Assembly (NCBI GenBank): GCA_949317995.1
Contig: OX439047.1
Location: 37,176,950 to 37,240,949, forward strand
Length of the DNA stretch: 64,000 nt
Reading direction: 5' to 3'
Origin: Acholoe squamosa
Lineage: Eukaryota > Annelida > Polychaeta > Phyllodocida > Polynoidae
The notes below the pieces were generated by a model. The model worked only from the letters and a program-made list of their open reading frames with translations. It did not search any database and had not been told where the DNA came from. A program made the translations under genes and the position numbers. Below, piece after piece: positions 11,501 through 19,550 of the stretch. The stretch's first letter is position 1. The number at the start of each line of letters is the position of its first letter.

Positions 11501-12822
11501 ACTCTGTCGCTCTGTGCACTGACGACCGGAAGCACGACACTGGCACCATCTTGGCGTTTCTCCGCTGCCTGGCAGCATTCATCAGGGAGAACCTGCCACA
11601 CGTCAAGGTGGTCCATTATGCTTCTGACTCACCCTCCAGCCAGTATCGAAACATCTCGGTGTTCTCGATACTCGTACGCCACACCGAACTACTTGACGGA
11701 CTACGGGCAACATGGACCTACTTCGAGGCGGGTCATGGAAAGGGCCCCTGCGATGGCGTCGGCGCTGCTGCAAAGCGCAACGCTGACAACATCGTCAAGC
11801 GCAACAAGGAAGGACATCCCGTCATCAACAATGCAGAGGAGTTCGCGGCCGAAGGTAACAAACTTGAAGGCCGCGTTCACTACATCCATGTCCCTCTGCA
11901 GGATGTCACCTCCGCCCGCCTCACTCTCGGCTCAGTGGTAGCAGACAAGTCAGTAGAGGGCACCATGAGTGTCCATGCTGCCATGGTCAAACAGGAAGGA
12001 AGGTCACTCGCTGTCCGTGACAAATCCTGTTTTGACCCCTGCTGCTGGGTCGACCTTAGGTCCGTTACTGGCTGCTCCGGATGGATTGAGCATGAGCTGG
12101 TTTTCAACAAGAACAAGAAGCCTCCCCCACCAAAGCAAACACGGCAGAAGAAAACGCGGCCTGCCAGTGTCCCTGCAGAGGTGGACGACGCGGATGCCCG
12201 CACCGGCGACCCTGATTTTGATCCTGTTGTGCGCACCACTGTCTGCAAGCGCACCAGGGACGGCTCACCAGTCGTGGCACGTAAGCACACTCGAAGTGAC
12301 CGGGTGCCAACTCCTGCCACGGCTGACAAGGAGAACATTGCCCCGTGTGCCGCACGAAAGCGTGCCGCGGAGCGTGCCGTCGCCGTCCCTACAACCAAGC
12401 GAGCACGACAGGATCCACCGACCTCGACCCTCCCTCAGGAGGATGTACAACCAACGGACAGTGTAGGGAAGTTGGTACTGGTGCAGGATGAGTACCATGT
12501 AGGTGACATTCTTATCACTGCCAGCCTGGCCAGTACCAGCTCAAAGGACAAGTGGTTTATGGGTAAGGTGATAGCCAAGGACAATGACTTCTACCAAGTG
12601 CACTACATGCTGCGCTACATGGCGTCGGACAAGAGAAGCTTCAAGTGGGGGAAGGAGATCATCCCAGCTAGGGTCCACCCCCTCAACGTTCTTGGCAGAG
12701 TCACTCTGCCCAAGCCAAGTCGTTATGGCAACACTGAGAACGCTGTCTACAAACTTGATCCCCTCACCATCCAACTGGCTGATCGGAAGCTTCTCAAGTA
12801 CCGCAGCGAGTGCACTGGTTAG
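8230..12822 (+). CDS. transposase-like protein, four coding exons, predicted 1195 aa
   Basis: Exons 8230-8514, 8712-9086, 9290-9579 and 10185-12822 join in phase (0, 0, 2) through GT-AG introns into one uninterrupted frame. Residues 1-95 are highly basic. 96-220 contain an Ala/Lys/Pro histone-H1-like tract. 221-316 are acidic (SSEEEEE, LLLSEEEE). Next comes a coiled-coil segment (about 345-375) and a possible helix-turn-helix around LAKTLGMDRRSLLK. A CLCQKH cluster (Cys587, Cys589, His592) precedes a DDE-like core: Asp713 (MDFAENW), Asp798 (SDSPSSQY) and Glu831 (FEAGHGKGPCDG), with 84 and 32 residues between them. A CFDPCC cluster (932-937), NLS-like Lys/Arg tracts and an SH3/Tudor-like C-terminus (from about 1077) follow. 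It lies inside TIRs, so it probably catalyses its own transposition. The core resembles a recurring, mostly unnamed family of large metazoan proteins; I cannot name the superfamily. Coding GC is far above flanking and intron GC. Confidence 0.8.
8712..9086 (+). CDS. transposase gene coding exon 2 (125 codons)
   Basis: The acceptor TTATTCAG precedes TGG (phase 0) and the donor GGA|GTAAGT ends it (phase 0). It encodes a helix rich in Ala/Glu, then Pro/Ala and repeated AAKTA units like a linker-histone tail, then GKGKGRGK and RGRGRG basic tracts. Composition is strongly GC-biased. This probably makes a disordered, DNA- or RNA-binding tail. Confidence 0.7.
9290..9579 (+). CDS. transposase gene coding exon 3 (acidic)
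   Basis: The acceptor ACATCAG precedes GAG (phase 0). The donor GC|GTAAGT leaves two bases that combine with the first base of exon 4 to make an Ala codon. The peptide is acidic with two SEEEE runs, one preceded by hydrophobic residues as in SUMO-interaction motifs, then Arg-rich (RQAARRVSPERRRSGR). No enzymatic domain. Confidence 0.7.
9925..10078 (+). repeat. intronic cluster of the 16-bp motif (3 copies) in transposase intron 3
   Basis: Copies are at 9925-9940 (one mismatch, TGTAAGGCGC), 10031-10046 and 10063-10078 (GG start). The close pair 10031/10063 and its flanks (AAAATGAT, ATAGAATAAGGCC) duplicate the pair at 7315/7346 in the first intron. So a module of about 150 bp has been copied within the element. 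Confidence 0.75.
10185..12822 (+). CDS. transposase gene coding exon 4 (catalytic exon, 879 codons plus stop)
   Basis: The acceptor TTTGCAG ends at 10184. An in-frame ATG upstream at 10144 lies in the intron and is probably not used. The exon holds the coiled coil, HTH-like segment, a PGKKDTK block, the CLCQKH cluster, the three candidate catalytic acidic residues (codons at 11371, 11626, 11725), a conserved-looking GHGKGPCDGVGAAAKR, the CFDPCC cluster and the C-terminal SH3-like segment. The stop is at 12820-12822. No internal stop or frameshift. Confidence 0.85.
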
Positions 12823-12895
12823 ATGTCATTGATCCCGGTTATCACCTGTTTTACTTTGGCCACTATAACTAAGACCCAAACTGTATTGTACCTAT

Positions 12896-14422
12896 GTTTA
12901 ACTGCATGACATTGCGTGTAACGCGCTTGACCGATATCTGTAATGGTACTGCTTCATTGGCTGTGGGCAACCTGAGAGTTATCTGAGCTGTACTACTGCT
13001 ATTTAATATGTTACTAGACATGTGTGGCTGGTATTTTAGGCCTGTTTGGATACTCCTAGTTAATTTTTGGACCTTCTGGCTTGATTGATTTAAAAAAATT
13101 AGTCGCAAAAAAGTGCAATTTTATTTTCCGAGGCATACGGGAGACCCCAAATAGGTATTAATTGTACATTTCTTGGTTTTAAACAGTAGTCCCATTGCTT
13201 AAGTAGTTGTGTATGAAGCAGCATTATGATATGAAAGGTTTCAGACCATCTAGGAATTGTTTAACTGCATGACATTGCGTGTAACGCGCTTGACCGATAT
13301 CTGTAATGGTATTGCTTCATTGGCTGTGGGCAACCTGAGAGTTATCTGAGCTGTACTACTGCTATTTAATATGTTACTAGACATGTGTGGCTGGTATTTT
13401 AGGCCTGTTTGGATACTCCTAGTTAATTTTTGGACCTTCTGGCTTGATTGATGTAAGAAAATTAGTCGCAAAAAAGTGCAATTTTATTTTCCGAGGCATA
13501 CAGGAGACCCCAAATAGGTATTAATTGTACATTTCTTGGTTTTAAACAGTAGTCCCATTGCTTAAGTAGTTGTGTATGAAGTAGCATTATGATATGAAAG
13601 GTCTAAGTACCTCTATGGAGCCTCTATCTATGAGTGACTGTATGTAACGCGCTTGATCGGTATCCGCCTGCGCGGAGGGCATTTGACATGGTATTGCTTC
13701 ATTGGCTGTGGGCAACCTGAGAGTTATCTGAGCTGTACTACTGCTATTTAATATGTTACTAGACATGTGTGGCTGGTATTTTAGGCCTGTTTGGATACTC
13801 CTAGTTAATTTTTGGACCTTCTGGCTTGATTGATGTAAGAAAATTAGTCGCAAAAAAGTGCAATTTTATTTTCCGAGGCATACGGGAGACCCCAAATAGG
13901 TATTAATTGTACATTTCTTGGTTTTAAACAGTAGTCCCATTGCTTAAGTAGTTGTGTATGAAGTAGCATTATGATATGAAAGGTCTAAGTACCTCTATGG
14001 AGCCTCTATCTATGAGTGACTGTATGTAACGCGCTTGATCGGTATCCGCCTGCGCGGAGGGCATTTGACATGGTATTGCTTCATTGGCTGTGGGCAACCT
14101 GAGAGTTATCTGAGCTGTACTACTGCTATTTAATATGTTACTAGACATGTGTGGCTGGTATTTTAGGCCTGTTTGGATACTCCTAGTTAATTTTTGGACC
14201 TTCTGGCTTGATTGATGTAAGAAAATTAGTCGCAAAAAAGTGCAATTTTATTTTCCGAGGCATACGGGAGACCCCAAATAGGTATTAATTGTACATTTCT
14301 TGGTTTTAAACAGTAGTCCCATTGCTTAAGTAGTTGTGTATGAAGTAGCATTATGATATGAAAGGTCTAAGTACCTCTATGGAGCCTCTATCTATGAGTG
14401 ACTGTATGTAACACGCTTGATC
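12896..14422 (+). repeat. tandem array of 363/382-bp units each with one 16-bp motif
   Basis: Motif starts at 12917, 13280, 13643, 14025 and 14407 give periods of 363, 363, 382 and 382 bp. Units are near-identical by eye. The first two read GTAACGCGCTTGACCGATATC. The later ones read GCTTGATCGGTATCCGCCTG and have a 19-bp longer GC-rich insert after the motif. The last motif copy has one change (ACACGC). The array lies between the transposase stop codon and the right end, in the 3'UTR or subterminal region. The minus-strand ORFs over it repeat with the units and are not genes. Confidence 0.85.
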
Positions 14423-14764
14423 GCTATTTTGCCAATTTTGGGCAGCTGCTCACATAAAAAAAAAATGTAGGAATGGAAGAATGATGATTGTTTAAGAAAA
14501 TATAGACAATGAAGACATAATAACTTGAATTACATGCATACCCAATGCATATTAAGCTTGTGAGAGTAAAGTTAAGGTTTTGTGTTAGAAATTTTTGAAA
14601 AATCTCAATTTTCTTAAAAAGTTATGTCTCATATTTTCAAAAGTTTTCAAGACTCAGTCCTAATTTTTGGTACACTTATTCATAACTACTATACAAGTTT
14701 GGACATGCAATATGGTAATCACAGAGACATTATTGATGAAGTTCTATGCATAAGAAGTTATATC

Positions 14765-14780
14765 GATCAAGCGCGTTACA
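14765..14780 (-). repeat. right-most 16-bp motif copy, inverted
   Basis: A perfect reverse copy of TGTAACGCGCTTGATC whose outer edge is 189 bp from the element's right end. Together with the copy at 6597 it forms an inverted outer pair. The related element at 33.4 kb has its own outer motif 184 bp from its right end. Confidence 0.85.
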
Positions 14781-14878
14781 CAAATTATACCTTTTTACTG
14801 CAACTGTGATAAAAACTGACATCCTGGGAGTTAATGACTTGAATGGACCTTTTCATACAGCCAAGATATAGGGTTATC

Positions 14879-14889
14879 AATAAAATAAA
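14879..14889 (+). terminator. candidate polyadenylation signals of the transposase gene
   Basis: Two overlapping AATAAA hexamers (CAATAAAATAAAGT) lie about 80 bp inside the right end. No clear AATAAA was seen between the stop codon and the tandem array. The same string occurs at the corresponding place (35988-35998) in the related element, so the site is conserved in the family. Use as a poly(A) signal is inferred. Confidence 0.45.
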
Positions 14890-14940
14890 GTCTTAAAATG
14901 TAATGCTGAGTTTGTCATGTTTGGCCCCTGACCCCCAAAG

Positions 14941-14969
14941 GTGGGGCAGTTCACAGGAATCACCCATAT
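14941..14969 (-). repeat. right terminal inverted repeat of the 8.8-kb transposon
   Basis: GTGGGGCAGTTCACAGGAAT followed by CACCCATAT is the reverse complement of 6201-6229 with two mismatches. Confidence 0.85.
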
Positions 14970-15093
14970 ACGAAGCCCGATTTGTAAACAGAAGGTATCT
15001 AGTATGAACATCTTGATATATACTGTGTTCTGATCATCAAGATTGTTCAGATATGCTCTCCAGGTCTATGCATTGCCTTGTCATTGTGTCATA

Positions 15094-15299
15094 CACTGTA
15101 AAAAAAATAACTGTTGGATCTACCAGTGGTCCACGTAAAACTAAAAAGTGAACCACCATAGTCATTAATTTTTTGGCAGCGAAATAGTGTAGTTACAAAA
15201 AGAAGGTTGTACAAGGAATCTCTATGAAAATAACGACGGATCTCTGGGAACTTTTGGGACCAGGGTTCTGTGGTTATTTTGATAACATTTTTTACGGCG
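15094..15299 (+). mobile_element. MITE with CACTGTAAA termini, copy 1 (206 bp)
   Basis: It starts CACTGTAAAAAAAATAACTG and ends TTTTTTACGGCG, a decayed inverted end, with TA on both sides. It matches the reverse complement of 26598-26788 along its length; shared blocks include GAATCTCT(A/G)TGAAAATAACG. No coding capacity. Confidence 0.6.
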
Positions 15300-16190
15300 T
15301 ATGTTGTTGACATTAACCTTATATACAATTCTCCTAAAATATCAAAATAATAATGCTAGTGGATTGAAGGAAATATCCAACAAACCATAATATCTTGCCT
15401 TCTGCAACATAGTGCTCATAGTGTGAGATGTCAGCTTTAAAATTATTTAAAGGCAGAGGTTATTATTAAGTGTTTCTATGGAAAGTTTATATAATAGATG
15501 TTATTCTAAACTGAATATAATTATACTGCTCTCTGTTACTAGAGTGCGTGTCTGTGGTTAATAGTTATTTGTAATATCTATACACGTTGTGATTAGAGTT
15601 CCAATAATTTCACAATGCCAAAGGTTATCAGAATACAGGAGACTTACACTGCTGTAGTTGTAGATCTATTTTAAGGCACACATGATTGGATCGAATAGGG
15701 ACCTGCTCAGGCACCTTTGATGAACCATCTATAATATTCCACTTTGCTACCATTTAGTCTCCATCAAATTGTTATCTTCATTTCTGAATCCATATTAACC
15801 CAGTATGGATGTGTTTTACTCAGGTCTCTCAATGTCCAGGGTTATTGGTGTAGGATGGGGTCTGTCGGGATCTAAGTGGTGAGGATATTAGGAATTGGTT
15901 TATTGTCTTTAACACATAGAGCTCTCGACCTTGAGCTCACGAATCCAGCTGACAAAGCAATAACATAAATTAATTCTGTTCTGCAAACCTCAAAATGGAA
16001 CTTGGCAATGCACTGGTACATGCAATATTATTGAGATATACTAAGTAGATATAGACTATTAAATGAATAATAATACTAGCGATAAACAGAATTCTCAACA
16101 GCAGATATTTGCTTTTAGAATAACAGAATGTAGTATTTTATTTCTGAATATTGATCACATCAGGTGATGAGGTATTACTGAGATAGTATT
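15300..16190. other. no gene recognised
   Basis: AT-rich unique-looking DNA. No exon, RNA or repeat structure was recognised. Confidence 0.45.
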
Positions 16191-16194
16191 GTCA

Positions 16195-17300
16195 AGTCAA
16201 TGCCAGTACGCTGACATACTAATGTCAGGTCCACCCCAGGAAACTAACATGTCAATGTCAGTTCAGCCCCAGGAGGCTGGTATACTCATGGCAGGTTAAT
16301 CCCAGCATGCTAAAATAATTGGTGTCGGATAAACTGTAGCATGATGGCATACTGATATCAAATCAACTCTAGGAGGCTAACATGTTGTTGTCAGTTCAAC
16401 CCCAGGAGGCTAACATGTTGTTATCAAATCAACACCAGGAGGCTGACATGTTGTCAGTTCAACCCCAGGAGGCTAACATGTTGTTGTCAGATCAACCCCA
16501 GGAGGCTAACATGTTGTTATCAAATCAACACCAGGAGGCTGACATGTTGTCAGTTCAACCCCAGGTGGCTAACATGTTATCAAATCAACACCAGGAGGCT
16601 GACATGTTGTCAGTTCAACCCCAGGAGGCTAACATGTTGTTGTCAGATCAACCCCAGGAGGCTGACATGTTGTCAGTTCAACCCCAGGAGGCTAACATGT
16701 TGTTATCAAATCAACTCCAGGAGGCTGACATGTTGTCAGTTCTACCCCAGGAGGCTAACATGTTGTTGTCAGATCAACCCCAGGAGGCTGACATGTTGTC
16801 AGTTCAACCCCAGGAGGCTAACATGTTGTTATCAAATCAACTCCAGGAGGCTGACATGTTGTCAGTTCAACCCCAGGAGGCTAACATGTTGTTATCAAAT
16901 CAACACCAGGAGGCTGACATGTTGTCAGTTCAACCCCAGGAGGCTAACATGTTGTTGTCAGATCAACCCCAGGAGGCTAACATGTTGTTATCAAATCAAC
17001 ACCAGGAGGCTGACATGTTGTCAGTTCAACCCCAGGAGGCTAACATGTTGTTATCAAATCAACTCCAGGAGGCTGACATGTTGTCAGTTCTACCCCAGGA
17101 GGCTAACATGTTGTTGTCAGATCAACCCCAGGAGGCTAACATGTCAGATCAACTCCAGGAGCCTAACATGTTGTTGTCAGATCAACTCCAGCATGCTGAG
17201 ATACTCATGACAGGTTAACCCCGGCATGCATTATGGGATACCGTTGTCAGATCAACATGCTGACATACTGATGTATTAAACACCAAGCAAGATACTTAAG
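16195..17300 (+). repeat. minisatellite, 30/33-bp units
   Basis: About 30 units of the type CATGTTGTCAGTTCAACCCC then AGGAGGCTAA; many carry one extra TTG or TTA triplet (33 bp). The core (16382-17218) reads as an open frame of 278 codons (MLLSDQPQEAN-type repeats). Edge units (16195-16380, 17180-17300) are degenerate, with stops and altered lengths. The multiple-of-three unit size explains the ORF; I do not treat it as a gene. Confidence 0.8.
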
Positions 17301-18867
17301 TCAGGTCTACGCCAGCGTGATGACACAATGAAGGCCAGCATGCTAACCCAGTGATATAATTCTGTTACCAGTGAGCCTTAATTGTGTTTGTAAGGGGTTT
17401 CTATCATGATTGAGTGCATTGAGTACATTAACACTTAAATCTTGGGGAACAAATTGTAAATAATCAGCTAGCTCACGAATGGGAGTCTTGAGCTGTATGC
17501 TGCTCAATTTGCTGACATACTGGTGTTAGTTCAATGTCAGCAAAGCCTTCGTCGACAGCGTACATGAAACAGTCGGCAATGACAAAGCCATGGCATTGTT
17601 TCCCAATTTTTGCTGACGTCGACACTAATGAGGTGTGTTTATGTACTACTTTGTATATACTTATATTATTGCCCGCTAGCAAGGCGCATGAACCACACCT
17701 ACTATTATTCTATGCTTTGACGTCAGAGGCGTGAATATGATGTGGTTTGGTCATTTATACCATTATAAGTAATTTACTAATGGTCAGATAGCCAGCATAA
17801 TTCATACCAGGAATGCCATTAAGAATAATGAACCTCGTGCTAGAGGGGGCTTACCGTATTGTCCTGTATACGAGCCGGGGTGCTCATTTATTTCATGTAG
17901 GCTTTACCCCCGACCCTTATTCAAGACTATATTTTTCAAGACTTGAATCATAATGGATTTTCAAATTTCTATACCCCTGTACCCCCCGCGCCTATTCAGG
18001 ACTCGCGCTTATTCAAATACCTGGTGCTTATGCATGCCAATACGGTAGGGGGTATTGGTCAACTATTGCCCAGGAGTGGACTACAGCGGGTCACTCTCTC
18101 TCGCTCTCTTGCTCGCTCGCTCGCTCGCTCTATCCCTCTCTTTCTCCACACGCCTTTCTCATATCCCCCTCCATCCATGTCCAATATTGAGGACGATATA
18201 TAACACTCAGTGCCATTCCCATTGGCTTCCATAGCAATATTGCATCATACCTATACTCTAGCATATGTACACATGGTTCATTAATCGGTTGGACGCACTG
18301 CACAGGTCGCGCACAGGTCTATGTTTGCAAACACAGCATCCCCCGCCTCCCACGCGTTGACGTCAATCCTACTGTCATGTATCCCTTTAGTCTATATATC
18401 AATACAGTTCGACTGTCCAAAACGGTCAATTCAGACCACTATTGGTACAATGATTGTACTAAATTGATGGAGTAACCTAAACTAATGAGTGCTGCAAGCA
18501 CACTGCAAGTTGATTCAGCATGCATTGTTGGCATGCACTGGTTAATGCACCTATTTGTGTACGTACTATTACGTAGCATTCCTGTGTCTTAATTTGCCAG
18601 AATGCATTAGTAGACATTAACGGCCAGGTAAACAGAATAAATTCTCAATGTATTGTCGAAATGCAAGTTTTGCACAGGTCTAGACATGTATCTTTGTTAA
18701 TTGACTCCTACGCTAAGAAGTCTGTTTTCAGTTAACATCACTGAACTACTGTACATAGCACAAGAATTCATTATAGCTTCCCCAAAAGTCTCCCCTGAGA
18801 AATTCCTTTAAGGAGCAATTCAACTTTTTAATTTGACTCTTGTTGAATATACACAGATACATACATG
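17301..18867. other. no gene; low-complexity CTCG tract
   Basis: Contains a TCTCTCGCTCTCTTGCTCGC low-complexity run at about 18092-18150. Short ORFs at 17.47-17.73 kb overlap on both strands and have no domain. Nothing else supported. Confidence 0.45.
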
Positions 18868-19048
18868 TATAGATGGGTAAAGTCAACTGGACCCTTTGCC
18901 GGCTCACCCCTGACAAGGTCGACCCTGAAAAAGTCAACCCTAAAAATCTTGGCCCTTAGGGTTTACCAACTCGACCCTGACAAGGTGGACCCTATCCTAC
19001 CCTAACCAGCTCAACCCTGTACATTTTGCTGTTATTTCATATCTTATG

Positions 19049-19101
<53 letters not shown>

Positions 19102-19550
19102 TACATGTAATCTGTATTGGATCCTTAACCCTTTAAGGCCCACTGATGCAGGAGTGATTATGCCCATTGGTCACTATGATGCACCAATGAAGTGCTGGCG
19201 AGACTGCTCACCAGCACTTCGTTGAAGCATCATGCTGACCCTCTGGGAGCCTTCAACCCTGTAGAGTCGACATGATATATGAATGCAGCTCTGGCGAGTT
19301 ACTCACCAGAGCTGCATTCATGATGACCAATGAGCATTAAGGCTTCAATTAATTGGGGGTTGGGTTTGAGTGGGGTTGAGTAGATTAGGGGTCGAGTTGG
19401 ACAGAATTTGCTCAGGGTTAACTTGGTGCAGGATCGACTTTGTTGGGCTTGAACATGCCCAGGGTCCAGGTTTTAGAGATTGGAATTTTCAGGGTTGACC
19501 TATCTGGGGTTAGGAAGGCAAAGGGTCGAGTTGACATAAACTCGTATAGA
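18868..19550. mobile_element. foldback element with iterated GACCCTG arms and two hairpins
   Basis: The left arm (18868-19020) and right arm (19360-19550) are inverted relatives. Both contain repeated TCGACCCTG / CAACCCTGA words and the outer string ACCCTTTGCC. The centre holds a TA microsatellite (19050-19098) and two strong hairpins. Hairpin 1 has stem GAAGTGCTGG (19189-19198 with 19211-19220). Hairpin 2 has stem GAATGCAGCTCTGG (19281-19294 with 19306-19319). The loops are related (CGAGACTGCTCA, CGAGTTACTCA). No protein is encoded. Confidence 0.6.
19050..19098. repeat. (TA)n microsatellite
   Basis: About 24 TA dinucleotides inside the foldback element. Confidence 0.95.

Larger units (their letters stand above)
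6201..14969 (+). mobile_element. complete DNA transposon with 29-bp TIRs and 15 iterated 16-bp motifs
   Basis: The ends are 29-bp inverted repeats (27/29 identical), beginning ATATGGGTGATTCCTGTGA at both termini. If the true ends are GGGTGA...TCACCC, both are flanked by ATAT, which could be a 4-bp target duplication; ATAT is palindromic, so this is ambiguous. Inside are a spliced transposase-like gene (8230-12822), a candidate promoter near 7.0 kb, AATAAA signals just inside the right end, and motif TGTAACGCGCTTGATC at 6597, 6941, 7315, 7346, 7700(-), 7867(-), 9925, 10031, 10063, 12917, 13280, 13643, 14025, 14407 and 14765(-). The intact gene and well-matched TIRs suggest a fairly recent insertion. 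The superfamily was not identified. Confidence 0.85.

Noticed and set aside
12869..14235. Four similar minus-strand ORFs of 73-88 codons
   Set aside because: They repeat with the 363/382-bp array and are shadows of it.
12896..14422. CRISPR-like array
   Set aside because: Units are about 370 bp and near-identical throughout, not short repeats with unique spacers; the sequence is eukaryotic.
6201..14969. Helitron, Crypton or RAG-like identity for the 8.8-kb element
   Set aside because: It has TIRs and a DDE-like core; no Rep/helicase, tyrosine-recombinase or RAG1-type motifs were seen.
16382..17218. 278-codon ORF as a real repetitive protein
   Set aside because: The minisatellite continues outside the ORF with stops and there are no splice or start signals; unit size being a multiple of three explains the open frame.
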